64,000 nt of DNA from Microbacterium tenebrionis (GCF_903645325.1 NZ_CAHJXQ010000008.1:41572-105571); one strand, 5' to 3'; positions 1 to 11,711 are shown, counted from the first letter of the stretch. A program made the numbers and translations. Notes: generated by a model from the letters alone, not told the origin.

Positions 1-142
1 CCCCGTAGATCGGCGAGATCACGGCGCGATAGGCCGTGAGGAATCCCAGCACGAGGTTGCGCGGGATGAGGGGGATGCTGCGCCCGAGGTCGCGCGCATG
101 CAGATGTCCTGCGCCCATCGCGTAGGACGGCAGGGCGCTCAT
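1..142 (-). CDS. yidD: YidD membrane protein insertion efficiency factor (partial, cut by window edge)
   Basis: The 47 visible N-terminal residues start MSALPSYAMGAG and continue with a hydrophobic stretch ending VISPIYG, matching the YidD family start (LxxYRxxISPxxG). YidD is a small membrane-associated protein that assists YidC-dependent insertion of membrane proteins. The start codon overlaps the rnpA stop as ATGA (139-142), so the two are translationally coupled. The order rpmH-rnpA-yidD is the conserved origin-proximal order. The C-terminal part, including the usual cysteine/proline motif, lies outside the window. Confidence 0.88.
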   Translation of the reverse strand, partial: MSALPSYAMGAGHLHARDLGRSIPLIPRNLVLGFLTAYRAVISPIYG

Positions 143-489
143 GACCTCGCCGCCGGACGACTCAGCCGGGCCAGACACCGCGTCACGTCGGCCTGGAGCT
201 CGGCGAACGTCGCTGTCGCAGATGCAGGAAGGGCACGGATGACGACATCCGTGCCCTGAGGGACGTCTGCGATCGCGTCCGCGCACACGGCTTTGAGCCG
301 TCGGCGCACGGTGTTACGGATCACAGCGGTACCCACCTGCTTGCTGATGATGAACCCGAACCGGGGTTCGCGCGCTTCGCCGGTCGTCAGCATCGAGGTG
401 ACGACTCGGCCGCCCCCGCACCGGACACCGCGACGGACGACTGACCTGTAGTCAGTGCCTCGCGTCAGTCGGAACGGACGGGCGAGCAC
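139..489 (-). CDS. rnpA: Ribonuclease P protein component
   Basis: This 116-residue basic protein is the protein subunit of RNase P, which supports the catalytic RNA in tRNA 5' end maturation. The family signature is visible in the middle: FGFIISKQVGTAVIRNTVRRRLK (the RNR motif; residues about 45-67). The N-terminus MLARPFRLTRGTDY resembles the usual (R)LRRRxDFxxV start. The start codon is GTG. It lies between rpmH (20 nt upstream) and yidD (4-nt overlap), the standard arrangement next to dnaA. Confidence 0.95.
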   Translation of the reverse strand: MLARPFRLTRGTDYRSVVRRGVRCGGGRVVTSMLTTGEAREPRFGFIISKQVGTAVIRNTVRRRLKAVCADAIADVPQGTDVVIRALPASATATFAELQADVTRCLARLSRPAARS

Positions 490-508
490 AGCGGTTCGGG
501 CCGAGGGC

Positions 509-646
509 TTACGCCGAGAGCTCGGTGCGGCCCTTCGCGCGGCGTGCCGACAGGATGCTGCGGCCGGCGCGGGTGCGCATGCGGGCGCGGAAGCCGTGCT
601 TCTTGGCGCGACGACGGTTGTTGGGCTGGAACGTACGCTTGCTCAT
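509..646 (-). CDS. rpmH: 50S ribosomal protein L34
   Basis: The 45-residue product [18 protein letters not shown]... ends GRTELSA and is textbook L34, a very basic protein of the large ribosomal subunit. A GGAG ribosome-binding site sits about 8 nt before the ATG. It is transcribed divergently from dnaA and is followed by rnpA and yidD. No stem-loop terminator is visible between rpmH and rnpA, so one transcript is likely. Confidence 0.97.
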   Translation of the reverse strand: MSKRTFQPNNRRRAKKHGFRARMRTRAGRSILSARRAKGRTELSA

Positions 647-972
647 GGAATCACTCCGGGAATGGCGTCACCGGATGAGTACGACCGGAGACATTGGGGA
701 AACTGCCCGGATCCGGGCATAAGTCAACCGATTAAGGTTACGTCCTGGCGGCGCAGAGAGCAAATTCCCCGCGCTGAGCACCCGGCACGAACCCCGTGTC
801 GTTCGTCGATTATCCACAAGTGCGAGGCCTGTCGAGGCAAGCACACACCCGGGTTCTCCACAGGCAGGTTGCCCCGTGCGGCCGGGATGACTACCGTGGC
901 ATCCGAAGTTATCCACAGGGGGTGCCGGGGCGAGAATCGTCCGGCCCTCCTCGACCCACCGCCCGGAGCACC
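647..972. promoter_or_regulatory. rpmH-dnaA divergent promoter region with DnaA boxes
   Basis: This 326-nt gene-free gap separates rpmH (minus) from dnaA (plus). Two perfect TTATCCACA boxes lie at 810-818 and 909-917, and a one-mismatch box TTCTCCACA at 854-862. Such boxes upstream of dnaA usually mean DnaA autoregulation and may form part of a bipartite origin together with the dnaA-dnaN gap. No convincing -35/-10 pair was assigned for dnaA; a TTGACT hexamer on the minus strand near 720-730 is a possible rpmH promoter element. Confidence 0.75.
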
Positions 973-2364
973 ATGTCGACACCCGCCCAGCCTGACGTTC
1001 CGATCTGGGCGCAGGTGCTGGACCTGCTCGATCAGGATGATCGCGTCACCCCGCAGCTCCAGGGCTTCCTGAGTCTCGCAGTCCCCGCCGGCGTCATGAG
1101 CGGCACGCTCTACCTCGACGTCCCGAACGATCTCACAGCGGCGCAGATCAACAAGCGGCTCCGTGTCCCGCTCATGGAGGGGCTCGCCCGCATCGGGGAA
1201 GAGGTCACCTCCTTCCGCGTGGTCGTGAACCATGAGCTCGCCGAGCAACCGACCGCGCCGATCGCGGTCGCCGACTTCGGCCGGCCCGAGGCGCCGCGCA
1301 CCGACCTGCCTGTCGAGCTGCCGACGCAGATGCGCCACGAGTCGCGCCTGAATCCGAAGTACACGTTCGACAACTTCGTCATCGGCCAGTCCAACCGCTT
1401 CGCCCACGCCGCAGCGGTCGCGGTCGCAGAGGCGCCGGCGAAGGCGTACAACCCGCTGTTCATCTACGGCGACTCCGGGCTGGGCAAGACGCACCTCCTG
1501 CACGCGATCGGCGACTACGCGCAGTCGCTGTACACCGGGGTCAAGGTCCGGTACGTCTCGAGCGAGGAGTTCACGAACGATTTCATCAACTCGATCGCCA
1601 ACAACCGGGGCTCCGCATTCCAGGCCCGCTACCGCGACGTCGACATCCTTCTCATCGACGACATCCAGTTCCTGCAGGGCCGTGCCGAGACGCAGGAGAC
1701 CTTCTTCCACACGTTCAACACGCTCCACGATCACAACAAGCAGATCGTGATCACCAGCGATGTCGCGCCCAAGCACCTCACCGGCTTCGAGGACCGCATG
1801 CGCAGCCGCTTCGAGTGGGGCCTGATCACCGACGTGCAGGCCCCCGACCTCGAGACGCGCATCGCGATCCTCCGCAAGAAGGCGCAGAGCGAGGCGCTGC
1901 ACATCCCCGACGAGGTGCTCGAGTACATCGCGACGATCGTCTCGTCGAACATCCGCGAGCTCGAGGGCGCCCTCATCCGGGTGTCGGCCTTCGCGAGCCT
2001 GAACCGCTCGCCGCTGGACATCTCCCTCGCCCAGACCGTGCTGCGCGACATCGTCGACACGGCCGAGGACAACATCATCTCGCCGACCGACATCATCACG
2101 GCCACCGCGCAGTACTTCAAGCTCACGGTCGACGACCTGTACGGCTCGAGCCGGTCGCAGCAGATCGCGACGGCACGCCAGATCGCCATGTATCTGTGCC
2201 GCGAGCGGACCAACCTCTCCCTCCCGAAGATCGGGCAGCTGTTCGGCAACCGAGATCACACGACTGTGATGTACGCGTACAAGAAGATCAGCGACCTCAT
2301 GAAGGAGCGCCGCTCGATCTACAACCAGGTCACCGAGATCACCACGCAGCTCGGCCGTCGCTGA
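973..2364 (+). CDS. dnaA: Chromosomal replication initiator DnaA
   Basis: The 463-residue initiator ATPase binds DnaA boxes, melts oriC and recruits the helicase. Domain I is at residues about 1-85 and a linker rich in Ala/Pro follows. The AAA+ core begins near NPKYTFDNFVIG. Walker A GDSGLGKT is at about 166-173 and Walker B LLIDDIQF at about 225-232. The domain IV DNA-binding signature DHTTVMYAYKKI is near residue 428. The ATG at 973 was chosen because homologues start with a short MS..P..IW helix; the longer upstream open frame runs through DnaA boxes. The linker is short compared with Streptomyces DnaA. Confidence 0.97.
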   Translation: MSTPAQPDVPIWAQVLDLLDQDDRVTPQLQGFLSLAVPAGVMSGTLYLDVPNDLTAAQINKRLRVPLMEGLARIGEEVTSFRVVVNHELAEQPTAPIAVADFGRPEAPRTDLPVELPTQMRHESRLNPKYTFDNFVIGQSNRFAHAAAVAVAEAPAKAYNPLFIYGDSGLGKTHLLHAIGDYAQSLYTGVKVRYVSSEEFTNDFINSIANNRGSAFQARYRDVDILLIDDIQFLQGRAETQETFFHTFNTLHDHNKQIVITSDVAPKHLTGFEDRMRSRFEWGLITDVQAPDLETRIAILRKKAQSEALHIPDEVLEYIATIVSSNIRELEGALIRVSAFASLNRSPLDISLAQTVLRDIVDTAEDNIISPTDIITATAQYFKLTVDDLYGSSRSQQIATARQIAMYLCRERTNLSLPKIGQLFGNRDHTTVMYAYKKISDLMKERRSIYNQVTEITTQLGRR

Positions 2365-2799
2365 TCCCTGAGCCCGTCGAAGGGTTGACAGCGGGCATCG
2401 GCATCCCCTTAAATGCCGCTCTGCACATGTGGATAACTTGTGGATGAATGCGGTCCGCGTTCGGGACGGATGTGTGCGGATCCCGGCATACTGTGGATAA
2501 CTCGGTCAGAAGCGGATGCTGCGCCACCGCCGTATTCACGCGGATTCCTCACCGATTCCACATGTCACACCCGTGTAGTTCCCTACGGAATGCTGATATC
2601 CACCGACTTATCCACAGTATCCACAGCTGTTAACACCGTTAAGAACTCAATCCTCTGAAGACGGCATCCCATCACCTCGAAGCGCGGTCGGGTGTGCGGA
2701 AACGGGCCGTATGGCGCATGTGCGCTCTGGGGCTACGATGGGAACCCCTGAGGTGGGTCACGCCGCTCAGGTCATGTCATTCACGACGAGGGAGAGCCC
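2365..2799. other. oriC: Chromosomal replication origin oriC (dnaA-dnaN intergenic)
   Basis: The 435-nt gene-free gap between dnaA and dnaN holds a cluster of DnaA boxes in both orientations. Perfect TTATCCACA copies are at 2428-2436 (minus), 2492-2500 (minus) and 2608-2616 (plus). One-mismatch copies are at 2439-2447 (minus) and 2617-2625 (plus), the last spaced one per helical turn from its neighbour. The AT-richer stretch after the last boxes, about 2626-2660, is a candidate unwinding element; this is inferred. The order dnaA-oriC-dnaN is standard for actinobacteria. Confidence 0.88.
2366..2384. repeat. Short palindromic repeat CCCTGAGCCCGTCGAAGGG
   Basis: A 19-bp imperfect palindrome begins two bases after the dnaA stop codon. 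The same word, inverted, occurs inside the YbaK-like gene (18346-18364), and a split version lies in fhaA (30872-30908). A half-copy TTCGACAGGCTCA is in the gyrA 5' end (7877-7889). It behaves as a dispersed short repeat rather than as part of dnaA or oriC. Confidence 0.6.
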
Positions 2800-3942
2800 G
2801 TGAGGTTTCAGGTAGGCCGCGATGTCTTCAGCGAAGCAGTGTCGTTCGTGGTCAAGCTGCTCCCGCAGCGCAATCCTCAGCCGATCCTGGCCGGTGTGCT
2901 CATCGAAGCCGGTGACGGCGGACTGACCCTCTCGGCGTTCGACTACGAAGCATCCGCTCGCACGACCATCGAGGCGAGCATCGAGACGCCCGGCACCATC
3001 CTCGTCCACGGCCGTCTGCTCTCCGACATCGCCAGCCGCCTGCCGAACGCACCGATCGACATCGCCGTCGAGGACGACGGCGGCATCGCCGTGACGTGCG
3101 GATCCGCCCGCTTCACCCTCGCTGCGATGCCCGTCGAGGAGTACCCGTCGATCCCCGAAGTCTCCGGTTCGTCCGGTGTCGTCCCGGCCGACGACTTCGG
3201 CACCGCGATCGCGCAGGTCGGCTTCGCGGCATCCCGCGATGACGTGACCCCCGTCCTCACCGGCGTGCAGCTCGAGGTCTCGGGCCAGAGCCTGAGCCTG
3301 GTCGCCACCGACCGCTACCGCGTGTCGCTGCGCGACGTCCCGTGGGACGGCGAGGAGTCCGAGCAGACCGCGCTCGTCCCCGCCCGCACTCTGACCGAGG
3401 TCGGCAAGACGTTCGGTCACGCCGGAACGATCCAGGTCGCGTTCTCCGGCACCGGCGACCGCGAGATCATCGCCTTCACCGCCGGCAACAAGACCGTGAC
3501 CTCGCTGCTGATCAAGGGCAACTTTCCGCCCGTCCGCCGGCTGTTCCCCGAGCAGACCGACCACTACGCGGTCGTGAACACCGCCGATCTCATCGAGGCC
3601 GTGCGCCGCGTCTCGCTCGTGCTCGACCGTGCCGCTCCGCTGCGGTTCACGTTCAGCTCCGACAGCGTGACGATGGATGCCTCGGGCAGCGAGCAGGCCC
3701 GCGCATCCGAGTCGGTCGATGCGCACCTCTCCGGCGGCGACGATGTGACGCTCGGCCTGAACCCGCAGTACCTGACCGAGGCACTCGGCGCGGTCAAGAG
3801 CGAGTTCGTCCGCGTCACGTTCACCTCGAGCGACAACGCGAACAAGCTCAGCCCCGTGCTGATCACGAGCCAGACCTCTGTCGACCAGGCGGGTTCGGAC
3901 TCGTTCAAGTACCTGCTGCAGCCCAACCTCCTCCTCCGCTGA
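2800..3942 (+). CDS. dnaN: DNA polymerase III sliding clamp (beta subunit)
   Basis: The 380-residue beta clamp tethers DNA polymerase III to DNA as a ring dimer. The start MRFQVGRDVFSEAVSFVVK, the central VATDRYRVS motif and a C-terminal YLLQPNLLLR in place of the usual Y..MPMRL are visible. The length matches the family. The GTG start is supported by a GAGGGAGA ribosome-binding site 5-12 nt upstream. It follows oriC and precedes recF. Confidence 0.97.
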   Translation: MRFQVGRDVFSEAVSFVVKLLPQRNPQPILAGVLIEAGDGGLTLSAFDYEASARTTIEASIETPGTILVHGRLLSDIASRLPNAPIDIAVEDDGGIAVTCGSARFTLAAMPVEEYPSIPEVSGSSGVVPADDFGTAIAQVGFAASRDDVTPVLTGVQLEVSGQSLSLVATDRYRVSLRDVPWDGEESEQTALVPARTLTEVGKTFGHAGTIQVAFSGTGDREIIAFTAGNKTVTSLLIKGNFPPVRRLFPEQTDHYAVVNTADLIEAVRRVSLVLDRAAPLRFTFSSDSVTMDASGSEQARASESVDAHLSGGDDVTLGLNPQYLTEALGAVKSEFVRVTFTSSDNANKLSPVLITSQTSVDQAGSDSFKYLLQPNLLLR

Positions 3943-3999
3943 CCGTTCGAGAGGATCAGGGACGATTCCCCTGTCCCACCCCCGAAGTAGGCTGAACCC

Positions 4000-5187
4000 G
4001 TGATCGTGGAGCACCTGAATCTGGTCGACTTCCGCAATTACGCGACCGCCGATCTCACTCTCCTCCCCGGACCGAACGTCCTTGTCGGCCGCAACGGTCA
4101 GGGCAAGACGAATCTCGCCGAGGCGGTCGTCTTCCTCGCGACGCTCGGCTCCCACCGGGTTTCGGCGGATGCGCCGATGGTGCGCGACGGTCAGGATTTC
4201 GCCGTCATCCGTGCACGTCTCTCGGTCGGCGAGCGCCGGGTCCTCACCGAGGTGCAGATCAACCGGCAGGGGTCGAACAAGGCGCGCATCAACGGCTCGC
4301 CGTCGAAGACGAGCGAACTCCCCCGCTACGCGCATGTCGTGCTGTTCGCTCCGGAAGACCTGCAGATCGTCCGCGGCGACCCGTCGTCGCGCCGGCGCTT
4401 CGCCGACCAGCTGCTCATCCAGCGCACTCCGCGCATGGCGGCGGTTCTCGGCGACTACGACCGTGTGCTCAAGCAGCGCACGGCGCTGTTGAAGTCGGCT
4501 CGCGCCCGCGGCATCCGCGGCGACGCGCTCACGACGCTCGACGTGTGGGACGACAAGCTCGTCGCGCTCGGCTCCGAGATCATCGAGGCACGGATGCGTC
4601 TGGCGTCCGATCTGCAGCAGCCGCTGGCGGATGCCTACACGGCGATCGCCGGGGCCGACCACAGTCCCGAGCTCGAATGGGCACTGTCCGTGCGCGGCGG
4701 CGACCCGGAGGAGGGCGAGGTCGAGGCATCCGATTCGCGCGGCGCACTGGCGGATCAGTTCCGCGCGGCGCTGCAGGCGAAGCGCACACAGGAGCTCGAC
4801 CGGGGGCTCACCCTCGTCGGGCCGCACCGCGACGATCTGCTGCTGCGGGTCCGCGGTCTTCCCGTGAAGGGGTACGCCTCGCACGGCGAGTCCTGGTCGG
4901 TCGCGCTGGCGCTGCGTCTGGCATCCGCCGAGCTGCTGAGGGCCGAGTCCCCCGCCGGCGACCCGGTGCTCATCCTCGACGACGTGTTCGCCGAGCTCGA
5001 CGCGGATCGGCGTCAGCGCCTGGCGAGCCTCACAGCCGGGTACGAGCAGGTCATCGTCACCGCCGCGGTCGAGGAGGACATCCCCGAACCCCTGCACCGG
5101 CACGTCGTCCGCATCCATGCGGGTACGATCAGCGACGACCGCGCGAGCGACGAGCGCACGACGGACGACGGGGAGGAGACGCCGTGA
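4000..5187 (+). CDS. recF: DNA replication/repair protein RecF
   Basis: This 395-residue SMC-like ATPase promotes RecA loading at single-strand gaps. Walker A GRNGQGKTN is at residues about 30-38 and Walker B ILDDVFAELD near 325. The family signature DDLLLRVRGLPVKGYASHGE is just before the ABC signature region. A TAGGCT box at 3988-3993 lies 6 nt before the GTG start, suggesting a leaderless transcript in addition to read-through from dnaN. The stop overlaps the next start as GTGA. Confidence 0.96.
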   Translation: MIVEHLNLVDFRNYATADLTLLPGPNVLVGRNGQGKTNLAEAVVFLATLGSHRVSADAPMVRDGQDFAVIRARLSVGERRVLTEVQINRQGSNKARINGSPSKTSELPRYAHVVLFAPEDLQIVRGDPSSRRRFADQLLIQRTPRMAAVLGDYDRVLKQRTALLKSARARGIRGDALTTLDVWDDKLVALGSEIIEARMRLASDLQQPLADAYTAIAGADHSPELEWALSVRGGDPEEGEVEASDSRGALADQFRAALQAKRTQELDRGLTLVGPHRDDLLLRVRGLPVKGYASHGESWSVALALRLASAELLRAESPAGDPVLILDDVFAELDADRRQRLASLTAGYEQVIVTAAVEEDIPEPLHRHVVRIHAGTISDDRASDERTTDDGEETP

Positions 5188-5669
5188 CGGATGCCGACAC
5201 CCCAGAGACCGTCGCGACCTACCTCCGGCTGCGCGGTCTCCAGCCGAGTTCGAAGAGCTGGAAGCGCAAGCGCCGCATCCGCGACGACGACGAGAACGCG
5301 CCGTTCACCCCCGGTCGTGATCCGGGAGCCCTCGGTGCCGTGCTCGACAAGCTCAGCCGCGAGTCCGGATGGGACATCACGCTGGCCCGTGAGGACCTCG
5401 TCCGGCAGTGGGCGGATCTCGCCGGTGCCGACACCGCGAAGCACTCCGAACCGGTGTCGCTTTCGAACGGGATGCTGACCGTGAAGTGCGATTCGACGGC
5501 CTGGGCGAAGAACCTGCAGTTCATGCGAGCGACCATCCTGACCGAGATCGGACGACGCTATCCGCAGGCGGGTGTCGAGAACCTCCGCTTCATCGGTCCG
5601 GACGTCCCTTCTTGGAAATGGGGGCCCAGAGCCGTCCCAGGGCGGGGTCCGCGCGATACCTACGGGTAG
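5184..5669 (+). CDS. dciA: DciA-type helicase operator (DUF721)
   Basis: The 161-residue DUF721 protein is the bacterial DciA type, which interacts with the replicative helicase DnaB in species lacking DnaC/DnaI. The C-terminal KH-like fold is visible: GWDITLAREDLVRQWADLAG then LTVKCDSTAWAKNLQFM and LRFIGPD. The N-terminal 60 residues are basic and probably disordered. The GTG start overlaps the recF stop by 4 nt and has GGAGGA upstream, so the gene is coupled to recF. The role is by family knowledge; the helicase partner is not in the window. Confidence 0.88.
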   Translation: MTDADTPETVATYLRLRGLQPSSKSWKRKRRIRDDDENAPFTPGRDPGALGAVLDKLSRESGWDITLAREDLVRQWADLAGADTAKHSEPVSLSNGMLTVKCDSTAWAKNLQFMRATILTEIGRRYPQAGVENLRFIGPDVPSWKWGPRAVPGRGPRDTYG

Positions 5670-5749
5670 GACACCACAGAAGGGGTCCAGATCGATTTCA
5701 GGGCCACACGCGGCCGTTCAGCGCGATGAAGCGGGTCTGATGAGGGTAG

Positions 5750-7834
<2,085 letters not shown>

Positions 7835-7862
7835 CGCCGACGGCGCCGACGGAAAGAAACAC

Positions 7863-10445
7863 ATGACTGACGACATTTCGACAGGCTCAATGACCGGCCC
7901 CGAGGGGCACGAGCACGGCAAGATCGACCAGGTCGACCTGCAGTCCGAGATGCAGCGCAGCTATCTCGACTACGCCATGGCCGTCATCGTCGGCCGTGCG
8001 CTGCCCGATGTGCGCGACGGCCTCAAGCCCGTGCACCGCCGCGTGATCTACGGCATGTACGACGGCGGATACCGGCCCGACAAGTCGTTCTCGAAGTGCG
8101 CCCGCGTCGTCGGCGAGGTCATGGGTCAGTACCACCCGCACGGCGACACGGCGATCTACGACACCCTCGTGCGCCTCGTGCAGCCGTGGGCGCTGCGCTA
8201 TCCGCTGGCCCTCGGGCAGGGCAACTTCGGCTCACCGGGCAACATGGGCGCCGCCGCCCCCCGGTACACCGAGACGAAGATGGCTCCGCTCGCGCTCGAG
8301 ATGGTGCGCGACATCGAAGAGGAGACCGTCGACTTCTCGCCGAACTACGACGGCCAGACCCAGGAGCCCGACGTCTTGCCGGCGCGGTTCCCGAACCTGC
8401 TCGTCAACGGGTCCGTCGGCATCGCGGTCGGCATGGCGACGAACATCCCTCCGCACAACCTGCGGGAAGTGGCGGATGCCGCGCTGTGGGCGCTGGACAA
8501 CCCCGAGCTTCCGCGCGAGGAGCTCCTCGAGGGCCTGATCAAGCGAGTCCCCGGTCCCGACTTCCCGACCGGGGCGCAGATCCTCGGCACGAAGGGCATC
8601 CACGAGGCCTATCGCACCGGCCGCGGGTCGATCACGATGCGAGCGGTCGTCGACGTCGAGGAGATCCAGGGCCGCACGTGCCTGGTGATCACCGAGCTGC
8701 CCTACCAGGTCAACCCCGACAACCTCGCCGTGAAGATCGGCGACCTCGCTCGTGAAGGCAAGGTCACCGGTATCGCCGACATCCGCGACGAGACCAGTGA
8801 CCGCACCGGTCAGCGGATCGTCGTCGTCCTCAAGCGCGACGCCGTCGCCAAGGTCGTGCTGAACAACCTGTACAAGCACACCCAGCTGCAGGACAACTTC
8901 GGCGCCAACATGCTCGCGATCGTCGACGGCGTGCCGCGCACCCTGGCGCTGGACGGCTTCATCGCCAACTGGATCACGCACCAGATCGACGTCATCGTGC
9001 GGCGCACGATCTTCCGTCTGCGCGAGGCCGAGAAGCGCATGCACATCCTGCGCGCCTACCTCAAGGCGCTCGACGCACTCGACGAGGTCATCGCGCTGAT
9101 CCGCCGCTCTCCCACCCCTCAAGAGGCGAACGAGGGTCTGCAGAAGCTGCTCGACATCGACGAGGGTCAGGCCGACGCGATCCTGCAGATGCAGCTGCGC
9201 CGTCTGGCCGCTCTCGAGCGTCAGAAGATCATCGACGAGGCCGACGCGCTCGAGATCAAGATCGCCGATTTCAAGGCGATCCTCGCCGACGAGTCGCGTC
9301 AGCGCGCCATCATCCGCGCAGAGCTCACCGAGATCGTCGACCGCTTCGGCGACGAGCGCCGCACGCACATCCTGCACGGCTTCGACGGCGACGTGTCGAT
9401 GGAAGACCTCATCGCCGAGGAGGAGATGGTCGTCACCGTCACCCGCGACGGCTACATCAAGCGCACCCGCAGCGACAACTACCGCTCGCAGCACCGCGGC
9501 GGCAAGGGCGTCAAGGGCGCCCAGCTGCGTGCCGACGACATCGTCGAGCACTTCTTCGTCACGACGACCCACCACTGGCTGCTGGTCTTCACCGACAAGG
9601 GCCGGGTCTACCGCACCAAGACGTACGAGATCCCCGAGGCCGGCCGCGACGCGAAGGGCACGCACGTCGCGAACCTGCTCGCGCTGCAGCCCGACGAGGG
9701 CATCGCGCAGATCCTCGATCTGTCCGGCTACGACGACGCGGACTACCTCGTGCTCGCGACGCGCGACGGTCTGGTGAAGAAGACGCGCCTGAGCGAGTAC
9801 GACACCAACCGCCAGGGCGGCGTCATCGCGATCCGACTGCGCGAGGACGACGAACTCGTCAGCGCCATGATCGTGGACGCCACCGACGACATCCTGCTCA
9901 TCAGCCGCAAGGGCATGTCGGTCCGCTTCCAGGCGACGGATGCCGCGCTGCGGCCGATCGGCCGCGCGACCGCGGGTGTCACCGGCATGAAGTTCAAGGG
10001 CGACGACCGGCTGCTGTCGGCATCCGTCGCCGCACCCGAGGGCTTCGTGTTCACTGTGACCGACGGCGGGTACGCCAAGCGCACCGAGGTCGAGCAGTAC
10101 CGCGTGCAGAACCGCGGTGGATACGGCATCAAGGTGGCCAAGCTCAACGACGATCGGGGGGTCCTGGCGGGCGGTCTGATCGTCAGCGAGGACGACGAGG
10201 TCTTGGTGGTTCTCTCCAGTGGCAAGGTGGTACGCTCTGCCGTGGCCGAGGTGCCCGCGAAGGGTCGAGACACCATGGGTGTGCTCTTCGCCCGCACGTC
10301 CGAGAAGGACCGCATCCTCGCTATCGCCCGCAACGGAGAGCGGGGCCTCGACGACGACGAGGCGGAGGCGGCGACAGAGAACGACGCCCCCGAGACGGCC
10401 ACGGCCCCCGAAACGAACCCGAGCCCTGAGGAAGCAGACGCATGA
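7863..10445 (+). CDS. gyrA: DNA gyrase subunit A
   Basis: The 860-residue breakage-reunion subunit forms the active enzyme with GyrB. The catalytic tyrosine is in [10 protein letters not shown] (about residue 134), and the GyrA-box [10 protein letters not shown] is near 542, with six blade repeats following. The quinolone region reads [10 protein letters not shown], so Thr occupies the place usually taken by Ser or Ala. The ATG at 7863 is preferred over upstream in-frame codons inside gyrB because the family begins near [12 protein letters not shown]. The C-terminus has an acidic Glu/Ala/Thr tail. It overlaps the next gene by 4 nt. Confidence 0.97.
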   Translation: MTDDISTGSMTGPEGHEHGKIDQVDLQSEMQRSYLDYAMAVIVGRALPDVRDGLKPVHRRVIYGMYDGGYRPDKSFSKCARVVGEVMGQYHPHGDTAIYDTLVRLVQPWALRYPLALGQGNFGSPGNMGAAAPRYTETKMAPLALEMVRDIEEETVDFSPNYDGQTQEPDVLPARFPNLLVNGSVGIAVGMATNIPPHNLREVADAALWALDNPELPREELLEGLIKRVPGPDFPTGAQILGTKGIHEAYRTGRGSITMRAVVDVEEIQGRTCLVITELPYQVNPDNLAVKIGDLAREGKVTGIADIRDETSDRTGQRIVVVLKRDAVAKVVLNNLYKHTQLQDNFGANMLAIVDGVPRTLALDGFIANWITHQIDVIVRRTIFRLREAEKRMHILRAYLKALDALDEVIALIRRSPTPQEANEGLQKLLDIDEGQADAILQMQLRRLAALERQKIIDEADALEIKIADFKAILADESRQRAIIRAELTEIVDRFGDERRTHILHGFDGDVSMEDLIAEEEMVVTVTRDGYIKRTRSDNYRSQHRGGKGVKGAQLRADDIVEHFFVTTTHHWLLVFTDKGRVYRTKTYEIPEAGRDAKGTHVANLLALQPDEGIAQILDLSGYDDADYLVLATRDGLVKKTRLSEYDTNRQGGVIAIRLREDDELVSAMIVDATDDILLISRKGMSVRFQATDAALRPIGRATAGVTGMKFKGDDRLLSASVAAPEGFVFTVTDGGYAKRTEVEQYRVQNRGGYGIKVAKLNDDRGVLAGGLIVSEDDEVLVVLSSGKVVRSAVAEVPAKGRDTMGVLFARTSEKDRILAIARNGERGLDDDEAEAATENDAPETATAPETNPSPEEADA
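7877..7889 (+). repeat. Half-copy of the TTCGAC...GGCTCA repeat in the gyrA 5' end
   Basis: TTCGACAGGCTCA, five codons after the gyrA start, matches one half of the dispersed 19-bp repeat seen at 2366 and 18346. It encodes ISTGS in the unconserved GyrA N-terminal tail, so its insertion would be tolerated. Confidence 0.4.
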
Positions 10446-11641
10446 GCACAGTAGCCGACAGGCTGGCGAAGAAGTCCACGCGCAAGACCGGTGGAAAGCA
10501 GGTCCGCCTGCGCCTGGTCTATGTCGATTTCTGGTCGGCGGTGAAGCTCTCGTTCCTGGCAGCGGTTGCGATGGCCATCGTCACGATGGTGTCGTTCTTC
10601 CTCATCTACCTGGTTCTCCAGACCACGGGTCTGCTCGCCGGTGCGGATGACTTCGTCGGCCAGATCACCGACAACTCGGTCTCGCTCGCCTCGCTGATGG
10701 GCCTGCCCCAGGTCATGGCGTTCGCTGCCGTGGTCTCGATCCTCAACCTCATCGTGTTCACGGTGCTCGGCGCTGTCGTCGCCGGCATCTACAACCTGGC
10801 GGTGAAGGTGACCGGCGGCCTGCTCGTCGGCTTCATGTCCAACTGTGAAACCTCACGAACGGCGGATGCTCCGGCATCCGCCGTTCGTCGTCTCTGGCGC
10901 CGATCAGGCCACGCCCGACGTGCCCAGCAGGGTGCCGATGGCCCAGGTGACCGCGAGTGCCAGCGCGCCGCCGCCGACGAGGCGGATCGATGCGCGAAGA
11001 CGGGACGCACCGCCGATCCCTGCCGAGATCGCACCGGTCGCCGCGAGTGCGACGAGCACAGCGACGAACGTCACCGGAATCCGCCACTCCACGGGCGGCA
11101 GGAGGATCGCCAGCAGCGGCAGCAGGGCGCCGATCGTGAACGAGATCGCCGACGAGATCGCGGCGTCCCAGGGGTTCACGAGGTCGTCCTGATCGATCCC
11201 CAGCTCCACCTCGAGGTGAGCGGCCAGAGCATCGTGCTCGGTGAGCTCGACAGCGACCTGGCGCGCGGTGTCCTCGCTGAGTCCCCGTTGTCGGTAGAGC
11301 TCGGTGAGTTCGTCGAGCTCTTCTTCGGGGAGCGTCTCGAGCTCCTCGCGCTCCTTCTCGATGAGCGCGCGTTCGGAGTCGCGCTGGCTGCTCACCGACA
11401 CGTACTCCCCGAGCGCCATCGAGATCGCGCCGCCGACGAGGCCGGCGACGCCCGCCAGCAGCACGGGCGCCTTGGCGGGGGTGGCGCCGGCGACCCCGAC
11501 CACGAGGGATGCCACGGACCCGATGCCGTCGTTCGCGCCGAGGACGCCGGCGCGGAGCCAGTTCAGCCTCTGGCCGAGGCCGGCGCCATGGGGTTCATTC
11601 GGATGTTTATCGCTCACTCCACCATGATGGCGCACGGGTAG
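10442..11641 (+). CDS. DUF3566 transmembrane protein with lost stop codon
   Basis: Residues 1-134 (10442-10843) form a DUF3566 protein, the membrane protein that follows gyrA in most actinobacteria. It has a basic N-terminus ([20 protein letters not shown]) and two membrane helices (about 36-60 and 95-120), ending [10 protein letters not shown]. Family members stop here; this frame instead continues AAC TGT GAA and stays open for another 265 codons, through a terminator hairpin and antisense to the VIT1-like gene. That tail has no family resemblance. The functional gene probably ends near 10846, and a lost stop or small indel is the likely explanation. The start overlaps the gyrA stop as ATGA. 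Confidence 0.75.
   Translation: MSTVADRLAKKSTRKTGGKQVRLRLVYVDFWSAVKLSFLAAVAMAIVTMVSFFLIYLVLQTTGLLAGADDFVGQITDNSVSLASLMGLPQVMAFAAVVSILNLIVFTVLGAVVAGIYNLAVKVTGGLLVGFMSNCETSRTADAPASAVRRLWRRSGHARRAQQGADGPGDRECQRAAADEADRCAKTGRTADPCRDRTGRRECDEHSDERHRNPPLHGRQEDRQQRQQGADRERDRRRDRGVPGVHEVVLIDPQLHLEVSGQSIVLGELDSDLARGVLAESPLSVELGEFVELFFGERLELLALLLDERAFGVALAAHRHVLPERHRDRAADEAGDARQQHGRLGGGGAGDPDHEGCHGPDAVVRAEDAGAEPVQPLAEAGAMGFIRMFIAHSTMMAHG
10855..10888. terminator. Bidirectional stem-loop terminator between convergent genes
   Basis: A perfect 15-bp stem with the 4-nt loop TCCG: ACGAACGGCGGATGC at 10855-10869 pairs with 10874-10888. It lies just past the expected end of the DUF3566 gene and before the end of the opposing VIT1-like gene. 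The two arms carry an inverted pair of the enriched word GGATGC/GCATCC. No long T run follows. Confidence 0.75.
10904..11617 (-). CDS. VIT1/CCC1-family transporter
   Basis: The product of about 237 residues resembles the vacuolar iron/manganese transporter family, which moves Fe2+ or Mn2+ across membranes. The signature [30 protein letters not shown] is at the N-terminus. A second helix contains [20 protein letters not shown] cytoplasmic acidic segment rich in Glu ([18 protein letters not shown]) is where the family binds metal, and three C-terminal helices follow. A GTG at 11617 (VSDKHPNE) was chosen; an in-frame GTG at 11635 would add six residues. It is divergent from the sensor kinase gene. 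Confidence 0.85.
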   Translation of the reverse strand: MSDKHPNEPHGAGLGQRLNWLRAGVLGANDGIGSVASLVVGVAGATPAKAPVLLAGVAGLVGGAISMALGEYVSVSSQRDSERALIEKEREELETLPEEELDELTELYRQRGLSEDTARQVAVELTEHDALAAHLEVELGIDQDDLVNPWDAAISSAISFTIGALLPLLAILLPPVEWRIPVTFVAVLVALAATGAISAGIGGASRLRASIRLVGGGALALAVTWAIGTLLGTSGVA

Positions 11642-11711
11642 GGAAAACCCGACCGCAGCTCTCGGGATGACTCGGTGTCGGCGACCCCGGACCCCCGCCT
11701 ACCTTTGAGGC

